Positions 33,301 through 43,604 of a DNA stretch of 43,910 bases are shown piece by piece (the stretch's first letter is position 1; every line of letters begins with the position of its first letter). The notes beneath the pieces were generated by a model, which did not search any database, was not told where the DNA came from, and saw only the letters and a program-made list of their open reading frames with translations. Position numbers and translations under genes: made by a program. Source of the DNA: Bacteroidales bacterium (GTDB lineage: Bacteria > Bacteroidota > Bacteroidia > Bacteroidales > P3); contig JAQVXZ010000020.1 in assembly GCA_028708845.1 (NCBI GenBank), positions 1 to 43,910 on the forward strand. The letters are read 5' to 3'.

Positions 33301-36300
33301 ACATAAGGGTTAAAAACAATATTCTAATTAGTGATGGTAATGGTTATGCAGTTTATGCAAGAACAACAGTACTTTCCTCATTAGATTTTAGCAATAATGT
33401 TTATCAAAAGTTCAACACAATTACTCCCACTCCAAGCACAGTCTTATGGAGGTATAATTCAACAAATTGTTCATTAATTGAAAACTGGCAAACTACTATT
33501 GGTGGAGACGCATTTAGTTATGTTTTTGATCCATTATTTACTGACTGGAATGTTCTTAACTCTTCTAACTCATTCCTTTGCTTTAAGGGATTAACCCTTA
33601 TACCTGAAATTACTGATGACTATAGCTCAAATACTCGACCTGGATCTCCATGTATTGGAGCAGATCAATTTGCACCACCTCCAAGCAACGTCTTTGTTCA
33701 AGAAGGAAAGATTCAGGGTGGAATACAATCTGTTGGTGCTGACGGAAATTTAAACATTTCAGCTTGTGGATTAGGTAGCGAATATATTACGATAACCTAT
33801 TCTAACATTAGTACAAATCCAATTCCGGTCAATAGCTTACAATTTTGGTATAAGATTGATAACTTAGCAGTTCCTGCTTCTCAAAAGGATACTATTAGAA
33901 CTATTGTTGAACCAAATACAATTTATACACATACATTTAGAACCCCTTATAATTTTGGAGTAACAAATGCAGATAGAACATTTAAGGTAACAGCTTTTGC
34001 AGTTTTGGCAGCAGATATAGTTCGTACTAACGACACTGTTGTTTTCAATGTTCTTTCTCGTCATCAACTACCAGCACTCGCTCCAAAAAACGTATCAATA
34101 AACTACGGAGACTCAATAAATCTAACAGTAACATCTAACGATTCAATTTATTGGTTCTTGAATAGTGGAGATATGACCCCTGTTCTTAAATCTCACCAAT
34201 ATCAAACATCTCGTTTATATAGTGATACTACTTTTTACTTCTCAAGAAAATCTGAAATACCTTCACTAAAGATTTCTGAAATTCAGTATTCAAAACAACC
34301 AAATGCACAAGGAGTTACTCCTAACTTACATCCTAATTTGACTTCTCAAAATTTAATAGAACTTTCAAACTATGGTAATGGAGACATTAACCTTGGAGGA
34401 ATTCAGTTTGCATACATAGTAGGTACAGTAACTAGAGGATCAGGAGCAAACCAAATCATTACAGACTCTCTACTTGCAAACCTAACAAAAACCATAGTAT
34501 TTGGAAACCATATTCTACCTGCTGGAAAATCAATCGTTCTTCAACTTGCAAACAATGCTTCTGCTGATTCATCGGTTTATTTGAATATTGGTGCTGGTAA
34601 TTTTAATGCAAATTCAAGAGCAGGATTCTTCCTTAGAGACACTACAACCAACACAATAATTGACGCATTGACTATGAATAAGACAGTATTCAATGTAGAA
34701 CATAACATTCCTTCTTCTATTTGGAATGGGCCAGGCAGATCAACCATATACGGCATTGCAGGATTAATTCGAAATACTTATAATGCAATAGACTCAAATG
34801 CATGGGTGACTTCTTCAGCAACTAGAGTAATGACAATTGGAAGCATAGACTCAAGTCATATTGTAAGTTATAACAATGGATGTTATGGCTTTATGTCACC
34901 TTATAACATTCACGTAAACGGAATCCCTAGTGTTGACCCCGGTGTTTCAAAAATAAAACTAGTAGGTGTTAATAAAACAGAGGTTTGTACTCTAACAGAT
35001 GAACAAGTTGAATTCAGAATAACTAATACTGGAGTTCAAGCAAACCCTTCAACACCATTAGCATTGCAAGTTTATGATGGTTCTAATTTAATAAATACAT
35101 ATTACGACACATGTAACATTAGTATTGCACCAAACGACACCTTAACTTATACTTTTTCACAAAGGATTAATCTTGCAGCAAATACTTCTGACAAAAATTT
35201 CACTTTGGTTGGATTTTCAAACCTTAGCTCCGATGCAGTTCGTCTGAACGATACATCTAGAATGCAAGTAAAATCTCTAAAAACTCCAAATCCTCCAAAC
35301 TCAGCAGGCGCTTCAATTCCTTATGCTCAAACTGCTACATTAAGTGCTACCGGATCAGGAAGTGATATATTAGTATGGTATAATTCAATAAACTCAATGA
35401 GCGAACTGAGCAGAACTTCATTAACTACTCCTATATTATATGAAACCGACACATTCTATGTTGGCGCTACAATAGTATCATACGATACAATTCAATTAGG
35501 AACTGCAACATCGATTAGTACTTCCAACCCTTCTCCTTTCAATGCAAGCTCAAAATACGTCAAAGAACAATACCTATATAAGGCATCTGAGTTAAACGAA
35601 CTTGGACTTATTGAAGGAAATATAAATAGCATAATGTTTGATATTTCAAGCATATCTGCTTCTGCGAACCTACTAGACTACACCGTTAAGATTGGAACAA
35701 CCGATCAGGAATTCCTTTCAACATGGATTTATGACCTGAATGAAGTTTATAGAGATACAAACCTAGCCTTTGCAACAACTAATACAGGTTGGAAAAACTT
35801 ACAATTCTCTCATCCATTCTACTATGATGGAACATCAAACCTTGTAATTGAAATATGTTTCACAAGAGATGGAACTGACACCCCAAAAAATATTAGAACT
35901 CGATATTCTACACAAACTTTTAACTCCACGCTATACTATACTAGCAATACGTCAAGTGTGTGCGAATGGACAGGATCGGCATTCCCAGGTAATAGAACCT
36001 TAAGACCTAACACAAAATTTAATATAGATATATTTGGTTGTTCAAGTGTAAGAACTCCTGTAATTGTTGAGGTTGCGCCAGCTCCCCCATGCGAATCAGG
36101 ATTATTAAGCTTTGTAAATCCAACACCAACTTCAACAATTATGTCTGGAATACAAACCCCTGTTGAAGTTAAGTTGAGAAACTTTGGATTAGATACTTTA
36201 ACCTCCGTTCCTATTGATTGGACAATTAACGGTCTTGCTCAGCAACAATATATTTGGACAGGAAACTTAGCACCAAAAACAAACACAATAGCAACAATCG

Positions 36301-39300
36301 GTAGTTTTAATTTCCCTTCAGGAATAAACCATATTAATGCATGGTCATCACTTGCATGCGATACAATTAGCTCAAACGACTCTGTTTCTGTTGAGTTCTC
36401 AGCATGTATAGGAAACAACACCAGCATAACTAATTTTGATATTGGAGGACAGGGAGCAGAATACCCAACAATTAACGATGCTGTAACAGCTTTGATTAAT
36501 TCAGGTATTTGTGGAGACGTTGTTTTCAACATCAACTATATTGATAGCGCCTATTATGAACAAGTTTCCATTCCAGAAATCACAGGAACAGAAAACGGGA
36601 ACACAATAACATTTAGAGGAAATCCAACAGATACAAATCAAATTGTTGTTACCTATCGTGCAGGAACCAATACTGACAAATACGTATTTAAATTAGATGG
36701 AGCAAAAAATATTATATTTGAAAACTTCATTATCCAAAACTTCGATAGCACATACTCAAGTGTTTTTGAAATTAGTAATAACTCTTCAAATATTAAATTT
36801 GAGAATATGATTATTAAATCTAATTCTTTCGCAGATACTAGTTTAACCTTAGAATCTGCAAAATTGGTAAGCATAATTGGATATAATAACATGATAAAAT
36901 TTAATAATACAACCTTCTCTGGAGGTGCAATAAGCATTTATGCTAATCCAGGAAGTGATTCTAACTCAAATAATATAAGTATTACAAACTCATTCTTTAA
37001 TAACTTTGCATTCGAAGGAGCTTCTCTTACAGGTGTAAAAAACCTCTATATAAATAATAATAAATTTAGACAATACTCAAATATAAACTTTACAAATGCA
37101 ATAGCAATTAGAGATATTTATGGTAGTATTGAAATAATGAAGAATGATATTTACCTTCAAGGAGGAAACAAACCCAGAACAGGACTTTTCTTAAGAAGAG
37201 TATTTACTTCTATGCTTGAACCTTTACAAGTTATAAATAATTCAATTTCAATAAGCGGGCCTTATACAAACACAGGAATAAACTCTGTTGGTATAGATTT
37301 AGATTCTATTTACTATGCTAAAATCTACTATAATACAGTTAAGGTTAGAGCTAGTAATAATAGTGCTATATCTAAATCATTATCAGTAGGAATGAGATGT
37401 GAAGATCTTAAAATTATCAATAACAACTTAGATAATGCTGGAAAAGGATATGCATATTATGTTAATAATCCTGGGACTCAAATTACTGCATCAAACAACA
37501 ATAATTACTCCTCAAATGGACTTTCACCTGTTTATTGGGTAGGTCCAAAACAAACCTTAGCTCTTCTCCAAGCTGCAAATTCACAGGATGCACTTTCGCA
37601 AATGGTCAATAATCCATTTTATAATGATTCATTACTTAGTTTAACGTATCCTTCCGACATAGTTAGAAAGGCCGAACCTTTAGATGACTACTCAACAGAT
37701 ATATTAGGTAATAACAGACCACTATCTCCACGACCAACAATTGGAGCTTATGAATATCTTTTCTCTAAAATAGATTGCGGACCAACAAATATACTAACTC
37801 CTGATAGAACAATTAAATATATTGAGAATCAGCCTTTGAATGTTCAAGTTAGAGTTAAAAACTTTGGTTTATATGGTATAGATACAATAAAGGTAACTGC
37901 AGTATTAAAATATAAGTCAGACACTAATCATATTATTCAGTCTATAAACCAAACCTTTATTCATAGTCTTAGCTCATTAGAATCAAACGATGTTACTCTT
38001 TCAAGTCCTTTATATCCACCTCTACATTTTAAAAATGTAAACGACTCGCTTCACCTTTGTGTATTTACAAACTTATATGGAGATTCAATACAAACCAATG
38101 ACACTATTACAGTGAATTTCCAAACCATTCCTGCTACTAATATTCAGGTTGTTAACACATTGCCAATAACTGAAAGGTGTCAACTATATCAAACTCAAAT
38201 TAGAATGACAATTAAGAGTATTGGGGAGAGTTCTATAACTAATGCCGACTCTGTTTGGTTAAGATACGAAGTACTTGAAAGACCTGATTTGTTTGCAGAA
38301 GAACTCTTAAAATTCCCATACGATGATGGTACTACAAGTCATACATCTCTTCAAAAAGGCCAACAAATTGTCTATACATTTAATAAAACTGCAAACTTCT
38401 ACCCTCAAGGACTTGCTGATACAACATGGAAACTAAGAACATTCTCATTTTCTAAGAATGATAATGTAAAGGCAAATGACACATCTGCATTTATAACTGT
38501 AACTTCTCGTATTTCTCCTCCTGCACCAATCGCTCACGACACATCAATACATTATGGAACTTGGGCAGAACCTTGGGCAACTCAGGTTAACAATTATGCA
38601 ATTAAATGGTATACCGACTCAACCCTTGCCGACCCTTTCTATGCTCCTAGTCAATATGCTGCTTCAACAAAATATAAAACAACTCAGTTATTTGTTGACT
38701 CAACTTATTATCTAAGAGTTAATTTACCTGGATCATTCCCTTGCAATAGTAATTTTACGCCTATTAAAGTTACAATGAAACCTCGTTCTCCAATTGACGG
38801 AGCATGTATAGGACTAGAAGGACAAGGTCCAACAGAACCACCTCAAGAAGGATGGGTATATATGACAGAGGCTGATACAATTAAAGTAAAGGTTTCTAAC
38901 TATGGAACCATGCCTATACAAAACTTTAATATAACATATAGCATACAAAAATCAAGTCCTGCCAACTCACCAATAATCAATGTAACTGAGCAATGTACTA
39001 CTGCTATTCAACCAGATCAATCATTTATTTACAGATTTGACTCATTAGCTGATTTCACAGGAACATCTTCATTTAAAATTAGAGCATGGGTTGATATATT
39101 AAATGATGCAACAGCAAATAATGACACTTCAGGCATATGGCTTGTTAAACCTAAGAACGGAAGCACAATTTACCCACCAAGTTCCTCTAGCAATCCAGCA
39201 TCTTTAGATATTACTAGAGTTCAATTAGGAAACATGGACAACTCTTCTAATAACTCCGGGCTAACATACACTGATTTCACCGAAATAATTAGTCCAGTTG

Positions 39301-42122
39301 TTCTATTTAAAGGAATCTATGACTCAATTTACATAAAGGCAGAAAAACCTTCAAGTCTTATAGTAGAACATGAGATAGGTGGAGCTGTTGGAGTATTTAT
39401 AGACTGGAATAGAAATGGTATCTTTGAATCAAACGAAAGGGTATTCAACGACACTATTTGGTCAACAGGCATTGCAAAAGGAAGAATTACTGTTCCTTCA
39501 AACACAATATCTGGTTACACAAAAATGAGAGTTATTCTATGGCAAGGAAAAAACAAACTCCCTGCTTTTGATGGTGATGCTCAACCTCCGTTTGGAGAAG
39601 TTGAAGATTACAAGGTTTTAATAAGAAACACTTGGCCAATAAATGCTGAGTTAGTTAAATTTACAAAACCAGAAACCTTCCTTTCTCAACAACAAAATGA
39701 TATTAACGTTATACTTAGAAATGCAGGTACTTCTACATTAAATGCTGCAACAATAAACTGGTCAATGAATGGACAGGATGACGTATATAATTGGACAGGC
39801 TCCCTTGCACCAGCAGATAGAGTTGAGCTGACACTAAGAGCCAATGAAACAATTCCTACAGGTCAGACAAGGTTTATTGCACATGTAAATGCAGAGGGAG
39901 ATATATATCACCAAAACGATACAATTAGAAGAAACTCCTATATACCTAAAAAATTCTTTATGCCTTATAAATGTGATTTTGATGAAACAGGATACGATGA
40001 CTTCTATGCATTTGATGCAAACCCATTACTTCCAAGCAATTGTTGGGAATTTGGGACTCCAGACTCAACAAACGCAACCATAAAAGGACCATTTTCAGCT
40101 CCTTATTGTTGGAAAACTGTTCTAAAAGGAAAGCATCCAACAAATAATGAAAGTATTCTATATTCACCAATTTTTGATGGAGGTATTGTCAAAGGAGATA
40201 CAATGTCATTTATGATGAGAAGAGCATTAAATGCAGGTAGTTATATACAAGTAGAGTATTTAAACTACCGTGGTGAATGGGCTCGTCTAGGTGCAAAAAA
40301 TGATGGTAATGGAATAAACTGGTTTAATCATGACTCCAACTGGTTCTATCAATCAAGTGGATGGACCAAACACACCTATTCATTACAAAAACTTAATGAC
40401 TTAGATAATAGTAAATTCCAAATAAGATTCGTTTTCAGAGGAGGCGCAACAGCTAATGATGGAATTGCAATAGATGATTTTCAAATTAAAAGAGCTCTAA
40501 GGCCATTGGATGTTGGAGTTGTAAAGATTGCAGTTGAACCTACTGAACTTCCTAACTTTGGATCAACTTATTACCCTAGAATTACAATTAGAAACTACGG
40601 CTCTGAAAGTATCACAAACTTTACAGCCTGCTATACTGCAGAGAATATGTTTATTCCTGTAACAGAAAACGTAACCCTATCAAGACCATTAGCACCTGGG
40701 GACACTATTGGGTATTTATTTAATACCGGACAATATGTATATGACTACCTTCCAAATCCATTTAAATTAACTGCATTTACTCGACTTAGTCCAACTGATA
40801 TATATTCTGACAATGACTCTATGAGTAGAAATGTTGTTATTGGACCATTGAATCAAGACGTTGCTCTAAAATCATTATTGAGTCCAAGTCAAACAGTTGT
40901 AGCTAATAGTGATGTTGAAGTAATTATTCATATCAAGAACTTAGGAATTCAAACAATTTCTTCCCTACCTGTTTACTACAAAGTTACAGGAAAAGACTTA
41001 GTTCGTGAAGTAATTAACTTCAACCCTCCACTCTACAATAACGAAGAATACATATATCGTTTCAATACCACTTATCGTTCATCTTACGGAGCAGTAAACC
41101 TAAGAGCATGGACGGGGCTCGAAGGAGACTTCTACCATGATAACGACACAATTTTCAGAAGAGTAACAGGAGCAAGCTCAACAAGAGACCTTGAAGCTAA
41201 GTTTATAACAATTGACGACTATAACACCGATTATATTGGAGTACAACTAACCATGCAAAATAATAGCTCAGTTGGAATTAACAATATTGCTGTTGGGTAC
41301 TATTATAATGGAGACAGGACAACAATGGTTGAAGAAACCTATCGTTTAGGAAACACATTGACCGCAGGATCAATAGGGCACCATTACTTCCAAGCAACCC
41401 TACCAAGAGCAAATGCACCATATTATGGAGTATGTGGATATGTTAGAATTGCAGATGACAATAATAACGAAAATGATACAACATGTACATTATATATTGG
41501 AAGAAGAGATGCTAAGAGTGATACCATCTACATAGAACATAACTCAAATCTAATGTCTACCGTTCAACTAAGGGCAAGAAACATAGGAACAATTGGAGGT
41601 CCAACGACAATCAATGCAGGATATGTTTTAAATGGAGATTGGATGAACCCAGTTCGTCAAACATTTAATTGGCCTCATAATGAGCCTAATCCAAATATGA
41701 TAAACTACCTAACCTTCGATAAAAAGATACCAAGAAACATGAACCAAGAATACGACATAGTTGCTTGGGTAGACTACCAATACGATGCTAACCGTTCAAA
41801 TGACACTACCTCCATTTACAAGACAACTGATATAATTGGCTTAGAAAAAGAAGATGAAGCAGATAAGTTTATCTTAGACCAAAACGTACCTAACCCATTA
41901 GAACACTCAACAACCATATCATTCACCCTTCCAAGTGCTGGAAAAACAAGATTCTTCGTTATAAACAACTTAGGAAAGTTAATAATTAACGAAAACAAAG
42001 CATACTCAGAAGGCAGACACGAAATCTACCTCGACAACCTAGACCTACCACAAGGAGTATACTATTATATCCTTGAATATGAAGGACAGCGATTGTCAAA
42101 GAAAATGATTATCGTCAGGTAA
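30324..42122 (+). CDS. Giant (3,932-residue) multidomain T9SS surface protein
   Basis: An uninterrupted 11.8-kb gene. The ATG at 30324 (or 30327) is chosen because the signal peptide begins there (MMKKVSLLCLSLLVFGLASL, AQ); a TTG at 30297 would add a poly-Asn leader. Rough order: MAM-like jelly roll 24-215; a WDGLSDIIIKVCWD-type beta domain 346-526; parallel beta-helix 655-1105; lamin-tail-like domain 1314-1459; a second copy of the WDG-type domain 1723-1905; second beta-helix 2033-2479; GEVED domain 3013-3102; second MAM-like domain 3213-3389; T9SS type A sorting domain from FILDQNVPNPLEHSTTISF to the end. Between them run at least ten CARDB-like segments, each closing in NDT or NDS (WEPENDT, VRTNDT, IQTNDT, FYHDNDT). 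Probable adhesin or matrix protein; no catalytic motif seen. Confidence 0.93.
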   Translation: MMKKVSLLCLSLLVFGLASLAQPTTITFIDFENGIPTNWSVSSPTNIQAITNVVSRGTKSVRMKNNATSPVVLTSPVYTRNAFCNVRLEFDHIPILKNPDGAGQVQVSANGGPWKVLTATSGSTPTYDNTYGGGIVGSVNWNGNFVRTNYWPGSNTDIVESLLDNSYWKHEIFYLNSVLGEETNFQVRFVLPSTSLANTFAGWYLDDFRIYQSSTAGNTVRVPQLNAIISAPNMYNFPNSANVKVEVNIGFLQSAPPPVADSIYVEYILGSSTTIGRTSLLLNATSGNYVGNIPFAGYDTITKWRIVMNDAKYNRLTYPFAYNRWNEFRSVREYTGFDPLQTTGLSSQELMMKTNAARNHYQFRYRGSELRARGMSAGRIDGLGYNLTQVSPGFVMNGFNIYIGNIDSTLILSTTGGYTGQMQRVYGPGASVVVPPLGWQYLQFNNLFVWDGLSDIIIKVCWDNGYNGAVGGTTKMESIVAPGASGGVPSAQSGQMYQVLGTLNACNAPFNSSDGQIGYRPNFKFNFVKNDKLAYDVGIDSTLLSPSNRIVTANSPTNIKVKINNYGSSNVTGIVVKYKIDNVATPVLAGTYNGTITGNPTMGEFNSFDYQFPNPVSLSPGYRHIKVWTDQIIGQTDWEPENDTAFFEIVSCNGPLNGTYAIGNVTGVTADRTFRNFKEAFKMLEGCGISGPVTFKVLNLPQGQYYTDTLSFPTNITGANATNYIKFTSASNTQTVDIRPLKVKNRHINLSGAKYYKFENIRFITADSHVNNTLPGQANLVQLSNTSSNIEFKKCSFITRSNGVRPDYHINIGGASNITIDSCVFDGDANSQISIAGSSPTNLVSGITITNSSFINNLDKAIYAEYSQNVTISKNKFLNNRTTTAQSVNNVLIQTSKLFNITKNLFTLNNVSAVTVSDALQSSTSSIIANNKISVHNGNPLNESNANVYGINIISGNNILVAYNNIYARDKGTGLISYALSIGTSNTNQILTNIRVKNNILISDGNGYAVYARTTVLSSLDFSNNVYQKFNTITPTPSTVLWRYNSTNCSLIENWQTTIGGDAFSYVFDPLFTDWNVLNSSNSFLCFKGLTLIPEITDDYSSNTRPGSPCIGADQFAPPPSNVFVQEGKIQGGIQSVGADGNLNISACGLGSEYITITYSNISTNPIPVNSLQFWYKIDNLAVPASQKDTIRTIVEPNTIYTHTFRTPYNFGVTNADRTFKVTAFAVLAADIVRTNDTVVFNVLSRHQLPALAPKNVSINYGDSINLTVTSNDSIYWFLNSGDMTPVLKSHQYQTSRLYSDTTFYFSRKSEIPSLKISEIQYSKQPNAQGVTPNLHPNLTSQNLIELSNYGNGDINLGGIQFAYIVGTVTRGSGANQIITDSLLANLTKTIVFGNHILPAGKSIVLQLANNASADSSVYLNIGAGNFNANSRAGFFLRDTTTNTIIDALTMNKTVFNVEHNIPSSIWNGPGRSTIYGIAGLIRNTYNAIDSNAWVTSSATRVMTIGSIDSSHIVSYNNGCYGFMSPYNIHVNGIPSVDPGVSKIKLVGVNKTEVCTLTDEQVEFRITNTGVQANPSTPLALQVYDGSNLINTYYDTCNISIAPNDTLTYTFSQRINLAANTSDKNFTLVGFSNLSSDAVRLNDTSRMQVKSLKTPNPPNSAGASIPYAQTATLSATGSGSDILVWYNSINSMSELSRTSLTTPILYETDTFYVGATIVSYDTIQLGTATSISTSNPSPFNASSKYVKEQYLYKASELNELGLIEGNINSIMFDISSISASANLLDYTVKIGTTDQEFLSTWIYDLNEVYRDTNLAFATTNTGWKNLQFSHPFYYDGTSNLVIEICFTRDGTDTPKNIRTRYSTQTFNSTLYYTSNTSSVCEWTGSAFPGNRTLRPNTKFNIDIFGCSSVRTPVIVEVAPAPPCESGLLSFVNPTPTSTIMSGIQTPVEVKLRNFGLDTLTSVPIDWTINGLAQQQYIWTGNLAPKTNTIATIGSFNFPSGINHINAWSSLACDTISSNDSVSVEFSACIGNNTSITNFDIGGQGAEYPTINDAVTALINSGICGDVVFNINYIDSAYYEQVSIPEITGTENGNTITFRGNPTDTNQIVVTYRAGTNTDKYVFKLDGAKNIIFENFIIQNFDSTYSSVFEISNNSSNIKFENMIIKSNSFADTSLTLESAKLVSIIGYNNMIKFNNTTFSGGAISIYANPGSDSNSNNISITNSFFNNFAFEGASLTGVKNLYINNNKFRQYSNINFTNAIAIRDIYGSIEIMKNDIYLQGGNKPRTGLFLRRVFTSMLEPLQVINNSISISGPYTNTGINSVGIDLDSIYYAKIYYNTVKVRASNNSAISKSLSVGMRCEDLKIINNNLDNAGKGYAYYVNNPGTQITASNNNNYSSNGLSPVYWVGPKQTLALLQAANSQDALSQMVNNPFYNDSLLSLTYPSDIVRKAEPLDDYSTDILGNNRPLSPRPTIGAYEYLFSKIDCGPTNILTPDRTIKYIENQPLNVQVRVKNFGLYGIDTIKVTAVLKYKSDTNHIIQSINQTFIHSLSSLESNDVTLSSPLYPPLHFKNVNDSLHLCVFTNLYGDSIQTNDTITVNFQTIPATNIQVVNTLPITERCQLYQTQIRMTIKSIGESSITNADSVWLRYEVLERPDLFAEELLKFPYDDGTTSHTSLQKGQQIVYTFNKTANFYPQGLADTTWKLRTFSFSKNDNVKANDTSAFITVTSRISPPAPIAHDTSIHYGTWAEPWATQVNNYAIKWYTDSTLADPFYAPSQYAASTKYKTTQLFVDSTYYLRVNLPGSFPCNSNFTPIKVTMKPRSPIDGACIGLEGQGPTEPPQEGWVYMTEADTIKVKVSNYGTMPIQNFNITYSIQKSSPANSPIINVTEQCTTAIQPDQSFIYRFDSLADFTGTSSFKIRAWVDILNDATANNDTSGIWLVKPKNGSTIYPPSSSSNPASLDITRVQLGNMDNSSNNSGLTYTDFTEIISPVVLFKGIYDSIYIKAEKPSSLIVEHEIGGAVGVFIDWNRNGIFESNERVFNDTIWSTGIAKGRITVPSNTISGYTKMRVILWQGKNKLPAFDGDAQPPFGEVEDYKVLIRNTWPINAELVKFTKPETFLSQQQNDINVILRNAGTSTLNAATINWSMNGQDDVYNWTGSLAPADRVELTLRANETIPTGQTRFIAHVNAEGDIYHQNDTIRRNSYIPKKFFMPYKCDFDETGYDDFYAFDANPLLPSNCWEFGTPDSTNATIKGPFSAPYCWKTVLKGKHPTNNESILYSPIFDGGIVKGDTMSFMMRRALNAGSYIQVEYLNYRGEWARLGAKNDGNGINWFNHDSNWFYQSSGWTKHTYSLQKLNDLDNSKFQIRFVFRGGATANDGIAIDDFQIKRALRPLDVGVVKIAVEPTELPNFGSTYYPRITIRNYGSESITNFTACYTAENMFIPVTENVTLSRPLAPGDTIGYLFNTGQYVYDYLPNPFKLTAFTRLSPTDIYSDNDSMSRNVVIGPLNQDVALKSLLSPSQTVVANSDVEVIIHIKNLGIQTISSLPVYYKVTGKDLVREVINFNPPLYNNEEYIYRFNTTYRSSYGAVNLRAWTGLEGDFYHDNDTIFRRVTGASSTRDLEAKFITIDDYNTDYIGVQLTMQNNSSVGINNIAVGYYYNGDRTTMVEETYRLGNTLTAGSIGHHYFQATLPRANAPYYGVCGYVRIADDNNNENDTTCTLYIGRRDAKSDTIYIEHNSNLMSTVQLRARNIGTIGGPTTINAGYVLNGDWMNPVRQTFNWPHNEPNPNMINYLTFDKKIPRNMNQEYDIVAWVDYQYDANRSNDTTSIYKTTDIIGLEKEDEADKFILDQNVPNPLEHSTTISFTLPSAGKTRFFVINNLGKLIINENKAYSEGRHEIYLDNLDLPQGVYYYILEYEGQRLSKKMIIVR

Positions 42123-42145
42123 GATAATATCAAAACTCACACAAT

Positions 42146-42187
42146 AAAGAGACGAAGCACAAGAAAACTTCGTCTCTTTTCTTTTTA
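42146..42187 (+). terminator. Terminator of the giant gene
   Basis: AAAGAGACGAAG, a 10-nt loop, CTTCGTCTCTTT: a perfect 12-bp stem followed by TCTTTTT. It lies 24 bp after the stop. Confidence 0.9.
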
Positions 42188-42233
42188 GATCAATATATTC
42201 TCTTGTATTATGGCACCAAGTCGAAAAACTTTT

Positions 42234-42241
42234 TAAATTTG
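42234..42241 (+). promoter_or_regulatory. -7 box of the proline dehydrogenase gene
   Basis: TAAATTTG matches TAnnTTTG, 43 bp upstream of the ATG. The -33 region reads TTATGG, a weak match. Confidence 0.6.
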
Positions 42242-42284
42242 CAAAAGATATTCAATAGAAATAATAATAAGAAAAAAATATAAT

Positions 42285-43472
42285 ATGAAAATAACGGATA
42301 AGATAATTGATTTTAACAACTCAGAAATATCATTTAAAAACAAGAAAAACAAAGAACTAAGAGAAGCATACCTACTATTCAAAGTAATGAATAATCCATT
42401 TATGGTAAAGATGGGAAAGCACCTAACAAACTTCGCCTTCTCTATTCACCTACCTATTGAATGGATAATAAGAAATACAATATATAAATACTTTGTAGGA
42501 GGTAGCTCCATTGAGGACTGTGCAAAAACTATTGACAAACTAAGTGCACAAAAAGTAGGAACCATACTCGACTATGCAGCAGAGGGAGAAGAAAAAGAAG
42601 AATTCTTCGACAATACATTTGAGCAAGTAATGAAAACCATAGACTTTGCACACAAACACAAGAACGTACCATTTAGCGTATTTAAAGTAACAGGAATAGG
42701 AAGATTTGATTTATTTGTGAAAGTAAGCGAAAACCAAGAACTGAGAGAAGAAGAAAAAAAAGAATATGAAAGATTTGAAAACAGAGTAAAATCAATATTT
42801 GAAAAAGGAAATAAACTAAACATACCAATACTAGTAGATGCCGAACACTCATGGATACAACCAATGCTAGACAAAATGGTGATGAAATATATGGCAATAT
42901 ATAATAAGGACAAAGCAATAGTACAAAACACCTACCAAATGTATCGTCACGACAGCTGCCAGAGGCTAAGAGACCACCATAAGATGGCACTTGAGGGCAA
43001 GTTCAAGTTCGGACTTAAAATAGTTCGTGGAGCATATATGGAAATTGAAAGAAAAAGAGCTCAAGAAAATAACTACCCATCCCCTATCCAACCCGACAAG
43101 GGAGCCACCGACAGAGACTTCAACAATATGATAAAATACCTAGTTGAGAACGTAGATACAATAGACTTCATGGTAGCAACCCATAACGAAGGAAGCTCAG
43201 CCCTACTAGCCAAACTAATGCAAGAGCACAACCTCCCAAAAGACCATCCTTCCATCTATTTCTCACAGCTCTACGGCATGAGCGACCATATAACCAACAA
43301 CCTAGCCGAGAAGGGCTATAACGTAGTAAAATACGTACCCTATGGAGAAGTAAAAACCATGATGCCCTACCTATTCCGAAGAGCAGAAGAAAACTCCTCA
43401 GTAAAAGGACAAACCTCAAGAGAGTTAAACCTTATATCAGGCGAAATAAAAAGAAGAAAACAAAAGAAATAA
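42285..43472 (+). CDS. Proline dehydrogenase (monofunctional PRODH)
   Basis: A 395-residue FAD enzyme that oxidises proline to pyrroline-5-carboxylate. The TIM-barrel core shows VDAEHSWIQPMLD, IVQNTYQMYRHD, LKIVRGAYMEIERKRA, FMVATHNEGS, YFSQLYGMSDHIT and VKYVPYGEV, ending with YLFRRAEENSS, which carries the paired arginines that bind the proline carboxylate. No aldehyde dehydrogenase domain is attached, so the second step needs a separate enzyme not in this window. The N-terminal 100 residues are helical. It is a single-gene unit followed by a repeat array and a bidirectional terminator. The coding strand is strongly A+C-rich. Confidence 0.94.
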   Translation: MKITDKIIDFNNSEISFKNKKNKELREAYLLFKVMNNPFMVKMGKHLTNFAFSIHLPIEWIIRNTIYKYFVGGSSIEDCAKTIDKLSAQKVGTILDYAAEGEEKEEFFDNTFEQVMKTIDFAHKHKNVPFSVFKVTGIGRFDLFVKVSENQELREEEKKEYERFENRVKSIFEKGNKLNIPILVDAEHSWIQPMLDKMVMKYMAIYNKDKAIVQNTYQMYRHDSCQRLRDHHKMALEGKFKFGLKIVRGAYMEIERKRAQENNYPSPIQPDKGATDRDFNNMIKYLVENVDTIDFMVATHNEGSSALLAKLMQEHNLPKDHPSIYFSQLYGMSDHITNNLAEKGYNVVKYVPYGEVKTMMPYLFRRAEENSSVKGQTSRELNLISGEIKRRKQKK

Positions 43473-43491
43473 ACCACTTAAAATAACTCTT

Positions 43492-43604
43492 CGTTTCAGC
43501 AAAATGAAACGCAGTAATAATTTACTGAAACGAAGAAACAATTTACTGAAACGAAGAAACAATTCAGTGAAACGAAGAAACAATTCAGTGAAACAGCGTT
43601 TCAA
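43492..43604. repeat. 21-bp tandem repeat array flanked by hairpins
   Basis: Four 21-bp units at 43521-43541, 43542-43562, 43563-43583 and 43584-43604. The first two are identical; the last diverges at its end. The core is GAAACGAAGAAACAATT with a variable 4-nt block (ACTG or AGTG). The left flank has CGTTTCA-6 nt-TGAAACG (43492-43511); the right end has TGAAAC-AGC-GTTTCA. The same family occurs at 18869-18931 in reverse orientation. Confidence 0.82.

Noticed and set aside
18869-43604. Possible CRISPR arrays at the 21-bp repeats
   Set aside because: Units are contiguous without spacers of constant length, and there are no cas genes.
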